Part shown: positions 1 to 7,941 of the stretch, piece by piece | Layout: each line of letters starts with the position of its first letter | How positions within the stretch are numbered: position 1 is the stretch's first letter | NCBI GenBank assembly: GCA_002314915.1 | Contig: DCHU01000054.1 | Span: 36,827-47,889 of the forward strand | Direction: 5' to 3' | DNA length: 11,063 bases | Source of the DNA: Caryophanales bacterium UBA1744 | GTDB lineage: Bacteria > Bacillota_I > Bacilli_A > RFN20 > CAG-826 | Notes under the pieces: model-generated | The model's database searches: none | Told to the model about the DNA's origin: nothing | What the model saw: only the letters and a program-made list of their open reading frames with translations | Translations under genes and position numbers: made by a program

Positions 1-3000
1 ACGCCGTCGCCGTCGCAACAAACATGGATCAGGTTTCCAAGTACATCCAAACTGATGAAGGCTTGGACATTGATTTCACCTACGATTATGCGAAAACGTT
101 TGATCAATTGGCTGACCTCTATCAGGTAGTGATTGAGTCTGGAATCATAAATGACATTTTGAATGATGACTTATCTTTGAAACCTACCGATGAGATTATC
201 ACAACTGAGTTTGTTACCGAAAATAGGGGCGTCCTTTCGACGGTTCTTACCGCTTTGGATGATGAATCGCTCCACCTCTTTGACAGCATTGTTGAAGCGG
301 CGGTTTTCGTCTATTGCGCAAACGAAGCCAAGGCAGAAAAAGAAAACCCAGAAGAGTACAAGACAAAAATCATGGTCAAGGACTTTATGCCTAACTTTGA
401 TGAAACCGATACCGATAACAACGGAATCCCTGACCGTGTTCCGGCATCATATAGAGACATTAAATGGGGAGATGCATTGTGCGACATAGTTGATCCAATC
501 ATCGACCTTATGACAATCGATCCAAAAGTCATAGGAATGGTCTTGTCTGCAACCCAAGGTGGCGAAATTGACTATAACGAACTCATTGGTATCACCGTCG
601 ACAATTATGATGCAGTCGTGAGTGTTGTTTGTGGTGAAGACGCTGTGTCAGAATCGGGAATTAAAACCGCAAGACAATCAACAAAAGGACTTTTAGAATC
701 TCCATTCGTTCAACGAGGAATGAGTAAGTTGCTCACCATCCTTGCCTCTCAGTTGAATTCAATGCTCAGTGTATCTGGAGATTTCGAAATCGATTTAAAC
801 GATGTCGTTGAAAAATTAACTGACGACGATGCCGAAAAACAGACAAAGAAGATGGTCGCTGAATTCAGGTGCATGTTCGATGTAGTTGGAGAATTCCTCA
901 CATCTGAAGCTGGCTCAAATTTCTTGAAGAACCTTGATACAATGCCTGGAATCTATTTTGACGAGAAGGGCAGTTTCCTTGGCGTTAACGACGATTTGTT
1001 AGCATCTCTATCGTCAGCTCTTACTAAACTCGACAATTCTCTTATTGTTGAGGAAGTTATGCCTAAGGCTCTTGGAAGTTTCCTTACTGGCGATAAATCT
1101 CCAATCAAATCAATGAACATTGGCGATATTCATTTTGATTTTAATGTTGATAACATCGGTACAGAACTCTCAGAACTTATCACTCAATTCTCGAAATCTC
1201 AGGATTTGGTCTCATATCTCCTTTCCGTCGGAACTATTTCCACAAGCGACCCTGCCAAGGCCGCAAGTGCACTTTCTGGACTTGTCAAATACAGCGATCA
1301 ATTACTCGATTTCTTACTATTCGTAGCTGACAGCAAGATTATTAATCCGACGGTCGATGGTAAACAAAATTACAACATCGCTGAGATCCTTAAAACACTG
1401 CTCTCATCTTTATTCGAAGACGCAGAAGCGACCATTAACGATGTAGTTTTCTCCACTGACTTCGATATCGACAGCGAATTGACATCCGTAGTTAACCTCT
1501 TAGTTGATTTGGATAGATACAACGTTGTTCAACTTGCTCTCGGCCTTGATAAATCAAATATCGATTTGGGCTCATTCGCTTCAATTGACTTTGCTCAGCT
1601 GTTCTCTAATATCGACGGTTCAAAGATCATGTCTAAGCTCATGGGCAATTACCTTGATGAGATTTTATTCAAGGATGGAGGCGCTCTTCACGTTGACGGA
1701 GCCGACGTGTCTTTCTCTAATATCACGTCATGGAGCTCTGAGGGCGGAACAATCAACACATTGGTGCGTGCTGTGAATGAAATCGGCGACTTATCAAACA
1801 TTGATTTCTTTAACTCTGATCCTTATGCGATTGAGAGTATCATCAAATCCCTTTCTCAATCCTCCTTATTCGACGCTGAAAGTGGATATCAGTTCTCCAA
1901 ATACCTATCAGGCTTGCTCATCGACAACATCGAAAAGATGGGTTCAAGCGTTTCCACCTTGTTTGGCGACAAAGAGGGAACGGGATATACGGAGCTTGAA
2001 TATGCCATCAACCATGTCACAAAAGAAGAATGGGTAGATGAAGCTTATTCTCTTTCACAAATCATCAAGTATCTCTCGCCATGCAAAGACGTTATTTCTG
2101 GAGGAAACATCAATCTAAAAGAATTGAACCTCAATGCAATTGAGAGCCTTTTGGGAATAGTTACAGAATCAAAAGCATTTGGTTCAACACTCATCCCTAA
2201 TATGTACAACTTGGTTGTTGATACAATCGCCGATTCCGGAATGGATGCTTTCAACAACGCCAACAAAGATTACATCTATACCGCCAACAAGGATGATATC
2301 AGATACGAGAATAGACAACTCATTAAGATTCTTGAAGCGGCCGCCGATCCGGTTTACGGAATCGTGGCTGACGACGGCTCGGTTAAGAACATTTCAATCT
2401 CCGATGTAGATGCTTACTATTTAGTAAATCCTCTTCTTAAGGCCCTCGCAGGCTCTCACGTCTTTAATTCCCTGTCAGATGGACAGATTGCTTCAGGCAT
2501 CACCATGACGGCCTTAGAAAAGGAATTTGCCACACTTCTCGGCTCTGCTTCATTATTTGAGAATCAAACATCGGCCGACAAAGCTGTATTAAGCGTCACG
2601 AAAGGCGTTACGATCTTCGAAAACCGTGTTTCAGCGTGGTCAGATGAAATTGACAACGTCACAGAAGTTTTGACTTCCATCCAAGCGCTTGACATCGATA
2701 TAGACCATTTCTCACTTGATGGTATTTTCGGCAGTGGAAAAGATGAGTCAAAGAGACAGAAGCTTGAGAACTTGCTTCTCGATATAAACGACTCGCAGAT
2801 ACTCCATTCAGTGTTACCATACCAAATCGATAAATCAATCGACTCATTGTCAGGGAGCTTAGGCTCATCAATAACAATCGAAAATGTTAACGCCTACTAT
2901 AACGGTTTTGACGAAGATGGTTTGGCAAACAGATATGACGAGGAAGAAATCGTTAACCTATCACACATCATCCAGGAAGGTTACTCAATGGGTGACATCA

Positions 3001-6000
3001 ATCTTAATACTTTAGATTCAGGAAAGACGGATGACCTTGTCTCACTCTTAAAGAGACTTGCAAGCAGCAACGTCTTCAATACAATTTCCAATCAGACAAG
3101 CGAATATGAGATGACCGCCTTTGAAGGAGTGTATTATTCTGCAGTTGAGAGTGCGAATGTCTACACAGATAATAACCAATTAAAAGCTGTCGTTTTCCAG
3201 GTAACAAACGGAGCAAGAGGCGATTTATCCATCCTTGGAACTCGTTCAGCCTCTTGGGGAGATGAAATCGATTTATTGCATCAGGCATTCCTTGATTTCG
3301 ATGCCATGGGGCTTGAGATCAACGGCTTTGATTTCAAATCTTTCGATGTCTCTCACGAATCGCAGTTAACCACGCTTTTGGCAGATATTGATCAGAGCAC
3401 AACATTACATGCAGTACTTCCTTCAAAGATTGAAGATGCCGTTAAGGACGTAGACTCTACTCTCGGAGAAGGCGTTTCACTCGGAACTGCAAACTCAAGA
3501 TACACAGGAACAACTTCGCTTACATATGGAGATGGCTTAACGGTTGAGGTGCCTAACAAGTACAATGACCCATCTGAATATGAGTGCATTTCAAAAATCG
3601 TCGTTAAAGGACTGCATCTTGGAACGATTGATTTAAGCGCTGGCGCAACGGATACGAACTTCATTGATCTCTTGATCGAGATGAGCCATTCAAACATCTT
3701 CAACACATTGCCTGAGTCATCGGAGTATGGCTTAGATTTGACTTCGCTTGAATCGGTTTATTCAACGGCTGTCACAAAGTCAGGCATTTACACCGATACC
3801 CAATCCAAAGCGGCAGCATTCATGGTTACCAACGAAGAACCATCCCTCTTAATAAGAGGACAACTTTGGGAAGAAGAACTAGGACACGTTCGTGATGTAA
3901 TCGATGCTCTTTCAGCGATCGAAGTCGATATTGATTCATTTGACCTATCGCACCTCTTTGACGGAACTGCCCATGATGAAGTGGTTAGACAATCATTAGA
4001 AGACTTGTTGAATAGACTCCGTGACTCCGCAACTCTTCATTCTGTTGTTCCTAATAAACTCAGAAGCACAATCGATTCATATAAATCTTCATTATCCGCA
4101 GATCAGGTTTCCTTTGAGAACGCAAATTATGATTACAATGGTAAGACTACATACGTTTTCAAGGACACATCCCTCGGAAGCACATCGTTATCCAACGCTT
4201 ATGGATATGATGAAAACAAGACGCTCTCATACATCATCATGGAATCAACAAACCTTGAAGATGTTGATATGAGCGATTTAACAACAATCGACAGAGCCCC
4301 ATTCATCTCCGTATTGAAGAAATTATCTTCAAGCCATGTATTCAATACGCTCGAAGAAGGACTAACGCATTCGCCAACAACCCTCACGGCATTCGAGAAC
4401 ACATTTGTCTCCATCATTGATGAAGGCGATGTCTACCACAGTTACGGTGCTCGCGAACTTGAAGTTGATCGCGTTGCTACATTTGAGGCTACAAAAGGTA
4501 TTTCGTCATTTGATGCAATCAAGTTACTTTGGGATGATGAACTTGATATGGTTGATCAAGTAATATCCGATTACCAGAAATGTGGATTTACATTCAATTC
4601 GATTAACTTAGCCACACTGTTCTCCACATCATTGACAGAAGAACAGGCGGAAGCCAACAGAGTGGATTTCGAGAACCTCATGCTTGATATCAATTCATCG
4701 CTTACGCTTCACTCCGCTATGCACAATACAGTTACCGAATCAATTGACAAAATTTCCGGTAGAATCGGCGGTGCATCACTCGACAATGCAAACGTTTATT
4801 ACTCCGGGTACGAAGTTGTTGAGCAACAGCTTGGCAACCGTTACTCAGAAATGGAAATCGGAATCCTTTCCTATATCGTCAAGGACACGATGAGAATGTC
4901 TGAAGTCGACAAATCCGACATCTCAACAATCGATGCCGAGAGAGTTACGACAATCTTGGCGGAACTTGCCAAGAGCCAGATTTTCAATTCGATTAAGACT
5001 GGAGAGGAATACACATCATTTGATAGAGCCTTTGCTACAATCATGACAACAGGTGGTATCGATGACCTTTACTACTATGCAAATAGCCCAGTTGACAAAG
5101 ATGCCGCTTACACATCATCTGAAGAGAAGGCTTATGTTATTGCTAAAGCAACATGGGCTCCTCTCACTCTAACAACGGATATCGATCTCTATGATGTCTC
5201 ATTAATCAACGGTGACACCGAATCGCTCAAGTACGTATTGTCATATTTTGTTGATCCAGCTAATTCTAGCGTTATCGACGCACTCAACGGCAATACTGAT
5301 TCTTTGGCAGGAGATGTCATCTACGATTCTCTCTCGAGATTAAATGCGTGCTCTATTACCTGTGACATGGTTCCGAATGTAATCGATAAGACCATCAACA
5401 GTTCTTCGTTCTCATTCGGATCAATAAACATGAAGAGGGCAAACCCATTCTATTGCTACAGCGATATCTGGGGCTACCAGTATGATGACGATGAAATCGA
5501 GTCCATCTCATCAATCATCACCCACAACAACAATATGAAAGACGACAGTGGTCATAGCATCTTCTCAAATCTCGGAAGCGCGACTATCACCCATTCAACA
5601 GTCACTGACTTGAAGGGAATCCTCAATTCTCTCCATGACAGCAAAGTATTTAACCTCTCAGGAGCAAGAACTGGAGCGGCTTACTATGATTCATCAGTGG
5701 CCTCATGGAAAGAGTCCTGGACGGTATTTGAGCAGGTCCTTGGCACCATCTATGACGAGTCGAATCTCTCATCATTGGCTTATAACCCATCAGTGGATAC
5801 AACATTTGCATCTGCAACCGAAAAACTCGTCTATAACATGGAACACTTCAAAGCTGGCGACCTTGACTCATTGCATTCTTCCACTTCGAACAAATACGAA
5901 ATCGAAATCGATGCGTTATGTGATTCGCTAGATCTCTCACTCGATCTCGGTCTCTTATCCGGTGGAGTCGGAATGTCATCGTTCTCACTCACAACATTAA

Positions 6001-7328
6001 CTCCAGAAGACGTAAGGGCTATTTCCTACTCGTTCAACGGAATGGATATCGTCTCAGATGTTCTTCCTAACAAGATTGCCTCCTTCGTTTCATCAACCGG
6101 AATTGAGAAATACAACCAGATTGACGTTAACGGAACGAAAGTCAGCACAGCCAATTTCTATGTCTCCCAGGAAGAGATGAGAGATGGCGCAATTGAATCC
6201 ATTTACAAATTGGCAAAGGCCGTTTATGAACCGGCAGAATACGATGAACATGGAACCAAGACAAAGGATGCCAAGTATTTGACATTCTCGGGCGAAGGCG
6301 CAACTGATATGAGCGAATTCGTCTTAAGAGACGGTAAGTTCTCCACGGTTCTTGAATTCATTGATGAGCCACACGGTTTCTATGCGACATCCAAGTACAA
6401 CGGCATTAATCAGAACGGCACGTCACTCGCATCTATCTCAAATGCCACGGATACATACGACTTCACCGCAAGAGACGTATTCTTCTATAACATCTCGACA
6501 TTCAATAACAGCGGAGAGTCGGTCAACCTTGGCTCATATCTCGGAAGTGGAGATTCTCTCCTGCTCGACCTCAAGGGTTCAAAAGTTGCATTCGACAATA
6601 TCGAAAAGACAAGCGAAGCATACTTGGCGGAAGAAACCGCAATTCACGATACATTATCAAATCTCGGAATCGTTTATGCCGCACACAAAGCCTCTGCTTC
6701 ATTGTCCTCTCTCCCAGAGCATCTTGCCGAGTTTGAGGTGTTGTCAAACTCAACTCCTTCAGCAAGTGTTGAATCGCTCTTCGACTACTTCTCCGCAAAC
6801 GATGTTGCTATCTCTAAGAGATATGCAGGAGGGTTACTTGAAGAACCGCTCACAAAGGCGAATACATACATTAACGGCGATGCTTACTTCACAACAATGT
6901 TTGATGCCACATCAATGCCATACCCAACGAGTTTCTATGATGCCGGCGATATTAGAGTGCGTGCGACATACGACACTGAATCGGTTCTCGATGGATTCTC
7001 GCTATTCGAGGATATGAGTAGTTCAGATGTAAAAACCGCGTACCTGAATATGCTCACGGTAACACGTGAAATCGGCATCAGCGCAACTACATCCTCCCAC
7101 GCCGTTGATACAACCGAGTTGTCATCCGCGTTTGCGTCAATCGACAGCCTTGTATCAAACCCACGAGTCAGCGCACTCACAAAACTGTTCTATCTCTCAT
7201 CCACATATGACTACCTCCTCAACAGGGGCGCATTCCACGGCGAATATCTCGGAATGCCAGAAAAGGATGTCCCAAACCCATTTGTCTCATCCTTCACTTA
7301 TAGTGGATTATCCACATATGTCGCTTAA
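1..7328 (+). CDS. Giant repeat-containing protein of unknown function, 5'-partial
   Basis: I do not recognise a family. The frame is open from base 3 with no stop before the ATG at 24 and no Shine-Dalgarno sequence there. The bases before that ATG read A-V-A-V-A-T-N, so 24 is probably an internal Met and the N-terminus is missing. Residue numbers here and below count from that Met; 2,434 residues follow it. Composition is rich in Asp, Glu, Ser, Thr, Leu and Ile, poor in Arg and Pro, with few Cys. No catalytic motif, hydrophobic membrane span or LPXTG-type anchor is visible; the protein ends SGLSTYVA. Residues 129-137 form a DxDxNGxxD calcium-loop-like motif. Most of the rest is diverged units of about 200-230 residues. 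Size and repeats suggest, by inference only, an exported or surface protein held by a signal or anchor upstream of the window. Its codon use resembles that of its neighbours, so recent transfer is not evident. The C-terminus overlaps yigZ by 11 bases. Confidence 0.88.
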   Translation, partial: AVAVATNMDQVSKYIQTDEGLDIDFTYDYAKTFDQLADLYQVVIESGIINDILNDDLSLKPTDEIITTEFVTENRGVLSTVLTALDDESLHLFDSIVEAAVFVYCANEAKAEKENPEEYKTKIMVKDFMPNFDETDTDNNGIPDRVPASYRDIKWGDALCDIVDPIIDLMTIDPKVIGMVLSATQGGEIDYNELIGITVDNYDAVVSVVCGEDAVSESGIKTARQSTKGLLESPFVQRGMSKLLTILASQLNSMLSVSGDFEIDLNDVVEKLTDDDAEKQTKKMVAEFRCMFDVVGEFLTSEAGSNFLKNLDTMPGIYFDEKGSFLGVNDDLLASLSSALTKLDNSLIVEEVMPKALGSFLTGDKSPIKSMNIGDIHFDFNVDNIGTELSELITQFSKSQDLVSYLLSVGTISTSDPAKAASALSGLVKYSDQLLDFLLFVADSKIINPTVDGKQNYNIAEILKTLLSSLFEDAEATINDVVFSTDFDIDSELTSVVNLLVDLDRYNVVQLALGLDKSNIDLGSFASIDFAQLFSNIDGSKIMSKLMGNYLDEILFKDGGALHVDGADVSFSNITSWSSEGGTINTLVRAVNEIGDLSNIDFFNSDPYAIESIIKSLSQSSLFDAESGYQFSKYLSGLLIDNIEKMGSSVSTLFGDKEGTGYTELEYAINHVTKEEWVDEAYSLSQIIKYLSPCKDVISGGNINLKELNLNAIESLLGIVTESKAFGSTLIPNMYNLVVDTIADSGMDAFNNANKDYIYTANKDDIRYENRQLIKILEAAADPVYGIVADDGSVKNISISDVDAYYLVNPLLKALAGSHVFNSLSDGQIASGITMTALEKEFATLLGSASLFENQTSADKAVLSVTKGVTIFENRVSAWSDEIDNVTEVLTSIQALDIDIDHFSLDGIFGSGKDESKRQKLENLLLDINDSQILHSVLPYQIDKSIDSLSGSLGSSITIENVNAYYNGFDEDGLANRYDEEEIVNLSHIIQEGYSMGDINLNTLDSGKTDDLVSLLKRLASSNVFNTISNQTSEYEMTAFEGVYYSAVESANVYTDNNQLKAVVFQVTNGARGDLSILGTRSASWGDEIDLLHQAFLDFDAMGLEINGFDFKSFDVSHESQLTTLLADIDQSTTLHAVLPSKIEDAVKDVDSTLGEGVSLGTANSRYTGTTSLTYGDGLTVEVPNKYNDPSEYECISKIVVKGLHLGTIDLSAGATDTNFIDLLIEMSHSNIFNTLPESSEYGLDLTSLESVYSTAVTKSGIYTDTQSKAAAFMVTNEEPSLLIRGQLWEEELGHVRDVIDALSAIEVDIDSFDLSHLFDGTAHDEVVRQSLEDLLNRLRDSATLHSVVPNKLRSTIDSYKSSLSADQVSFENANYDYNGKTTYVFKDTSLGSTSLSNAYGYDENKTLSYIIMESTNLEDVDMSDLTTIDRAPFISVLKKLSSSHVFNTLEEGLTHSPTTLTAFENTFVSIIDEGDVYHSYGARELEVDRVATFEATKGISSFDAIKLLWDDELDMVDQVISDYQKCGFTFNSINLATLFSTSLTEEQAEANRVDFENLMLDINSSLTLHSAMHNTVTESIDKISGRIGGASLDNANVYYSGYEVVEQQLGNRYSEMEIGILSYIVKDTMRMSEVDKSDISTIDAERVTTILAELAKSQIFNSIKTGEEYTSFDRAFATIMTTGGIDDLYYYANSPVDKDAAYTSSEEKAYVIAKATWAPLTLTTDIDLYDVSLINGDTESLKYVLSYFVDPANSSVIDALNGNTDSLAGDVIYDSLSRLNACSITCDMVPNVIDKTINSSSFSFGSINMKRANPFYCYSDIWGYQYDDDEIESISSIITHNNNMKDDSGHSIFSNLGSATITHSTVTDLKGILNSLHDSKVFNLSGARTGAAYYDSSVASWKESWTVFEQVLGTIYDESNLSSLAYNPSVDTTFASATEKLVYNMEHFKAGDLDSLHSSTSNKYEIEIDALCDSLDLSLDLGLLSGGVGMSSFSLTTLTPEDVRAISYSFNGMDIVSDVLPNKIASFVSSTGIEKYNQIDVNGTKVSTANFYVSQEEMRDGAIESIYKLAKAVYEPAEYDEHGTKTKDAKYLTFSGEGATDMSEFVLRDGKFSTVLEFIDEPHGFYATSKYNGINQNGTSLASISNATDTYDFTARDVFFYNISTFNNSGESVNLGSYLGSGDSLLLDLKGSKVAFDNIEKTSEAYLAEETAIHDTLSNLGIVYAAHKASASLSSLPEHLAEFEVLSNSTPSASVESLFDYFSANDVAISKRYAGGLLEEPLTKANTYINGDAYFTTMFDATSMPYPTSFYDAGDIRVRATYDTESVLDGFSLFEDMSSSDVKTAYLNMLTVTREIGISATTSSHAVDTTELSSAFASIDSLVSNPRVSALTKLFYLSSTYDYLLNRGAFHGEYLGMPEKDVPNPFVSSFTYSGLSTYVA
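408..434 (+). other. Calcium-loop-like motif in the giant protein
   Basis: Residues 129-137 read DTDNNGIPD, matching the D-x-D-x-[DN]-G-x-x-D pattern found in EF-hand-like, dockerin and thrombospondin type 3 loops. In those families the Asp and Asn side chains bind calcium, usually in extracellular proteins. Only one copy is seen, with no flanking dockerin or paired EF-hand, so calcium binding is an inference from the short motif. Confidence 0.5.
1020..2462 (+). repeat. Weaker, more degenerate copies of the same repeat
   Basis: Before the well-phased array, the helical motif around anchor 3 can still be picked out as VEEVMPKAL (Pro 347), SKLMGNYL (Met 540) and STLIPNMY (Pro 725). Together with Pro 932 the spacings are 193, 185 and 207, close to the period of the later array. 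Sites resembling anchor 1 also occur, such as SSLFDAE (Phe 616). These copies are read by eye and each is weak alone; the regular spacing is what argues for them. Profile alignment of the units would settle how many exist. Confidence 0.45.
2463..6068 (+). repeat. Diverged tandem protein repeats of about 200-230 residues
   Basis: At least five to six units can be phased by four anchors that recur in the same order. Anchor 1 is S-x-[VI]-F-N-[ST], with its Phe at residues 814, 1018, 1226, 1440, 1654 and 1876 (spacings 204, 208, 214, 214, 222). Anchor 2 is W-x-[DE]-E-[IL] in the first four units. Anchor 3 is like LHSVLP, with Pro at 932, 1133, 1343, 1784 and 2015; the unit between carries LHSAMH at the same place (1563-1568). 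Anchor 4 is N-[RK]-Y-[DNS], or a variant, leading to LSxII, at 969, 1178, 1391, 1605 and about 1820. Using the anchor 1 Phe codon as the phase, units begin at bases 2463, 3075, 3699, 4341, 4983 and 5649. The similarity is at protein level; the DNA has diverged, so these are old duplications. Confidence 0.8.
7303..7315. promoter_or_regulatory. Perfect dyad immediately before the yigZ ATG
   Basis: GTGGAT-T-ATCCAC is a 6-bp perfect inverted repeat with a 1-base centre, ending 2 bases before the ATG at 7318. It lies inside the last codons of the giant gene. A -10-like TATAGT sits just upstream at 7299-7304, 13 bases before the ATG, with no clear -35. The GGA within it could be a weak ribosome site 10 bases from the ATG. 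It may mark an internal promoter or operator for yigZ-pepP, but a 6-bp dyad can occur by chance. Confidence 0.35.
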
Positions 7329-7941
7329 TATGAACCAGTTATTGCCATATCAGGAATACATAAGCGAGATAAAAATTCTAGGATCGCGCTTTATCGCCGT
7401 TTTAGAGCCGATTCTAGATGAGAGTGAGATAGATGCTCATCTTGAACGTTTAAAGGCCTTATACCCAAAAGCAACGCATTATTGCTATGCATCAAGATTT
7501 GGCCCGAATGAGAGAATGAGCGATGATGGTGAACCATCACGAAGTGCCGGAATGCCTTTGCTTACAATTCTCAGGCAACACGGTATCACCCAAGCCCTTG
7601 TCTTGGTCATCAGATATTTCGGCGGAACAAAGCTTGGCTTGCCACGCTTGACAAGGACTTATAGAGATGCGGCGGAAGACGTTATCGCAAAAGCAAAATT
7701 CGCAACCATTATTGAAGGTTGTACCCAAAATTTAACCATGAGTTATGCGAATTATGAATACGTCAAGAAACTCGTCGCAAAGACAAACCTCGAAATGTAT
7801 GGCGAAGTATATTCCGAGGAAGTGACCGTCACCGTAAAAGGCGAAAGCGAGTCACTCAACAAATTCGTATCCTCCCTACCTTATGAGATCAGCAGGGGAG
7901 AGATTCAAACAGTCAAACTATTAAAGGAGGCACAACAATGA
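7318..7941 (+). CDS. yigZ: YigZ/IMPACT (UPF0029) family protein
   Basis: The 207-residue length matches two-domain bacterial YigZ/YvyE proteins of about 205-215 residues. The N-terminal UPF0029 domain is clear: SRFIAVLEP near residues 23-31, HYCYASR at 54-60, SDDGEP at 68-73, AGMPLL at 77-82 and VIRYFGGTKLG at 97-107. The C-terminal part, from about 137, fits the smaller alpha/beta domain fused in bacterial members. The eukaryotic homologue IMPACT binds GCN1 and restrains GCN2; the bacterial role is not settled but is thought to involve RNA or ribosomes. After RYFGG the usual AGGLxRAY is replaced by LPRLTRTY, a local divergence. The start at 7318 lies inside the stop region of the giant gene; a second in-frame Met at 7330 is possible and neither has a strong ribosome site. 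The stop overlaps the pepP start by ATGA. Confidence 0.9.
   Translation: MSLNMNQLLPYQEYISEIKILGSRFIAVLEPILDESEIDAHLERLKALYPKATHYCYASRFGPNERMSDDGEPSRSAGMPLLTILRQHGITQALVLVIRYFGGTKLGLPRLTRTYRDAAEDVIAKAKFATIIEGCTQNLTMSYANYEYVKKLVAKTNLEMYGEVYSEEVTVTVKGESESLNKFVSSLPYEISRGEIQTVKLLKEAQQ
7923..7930 (+). promoter_or_regulatory. Strong Shine-Dalgarno site for pepP
   Basis: AAAGGAGG lies 7 bases before the ATG at 7938, within the last codons of yigZ. It fixes the pepP start and shows that this organism uses Shine-Dalgarno initiation for genes inside operons, in contrast to glpK and the final gene. Confidence 0.92.

Noticed and set aside
24..26. ATG at 24 as the true start of the giant protein
   Set aside because: There is no Shine-Dalgarno or TATAAT in the 23 bases before it, and the frame is open to the window edge, so an internal Met is more likely.
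6352..7017. A 221-codon frame on the + strand inside the giant gene
   Set aside because: It is a shadow of the giant frame: composition is dominated by Ser, Thr, His, Gln and Arg, it has no ribosome site, and the main frame carries the periodic protein pattern across the same bases.
7066..7317. Upstream extension of the yigZ frame to an ATG at 7066
   Set aside because: The added 84 residues are Ser/His/Thr/Pro-rich shadow sequence under the giant gene, and YigZ family length and alignment begin near 7318-7330.
7939..7941. Recoding of TGA as Trp, as in Mycoplasma
   Set aside because: TGA ends yigZ exactly at a coupled ATGA with a strong ribosome site for pepP, and all Trp codons in the real genes are TGG.
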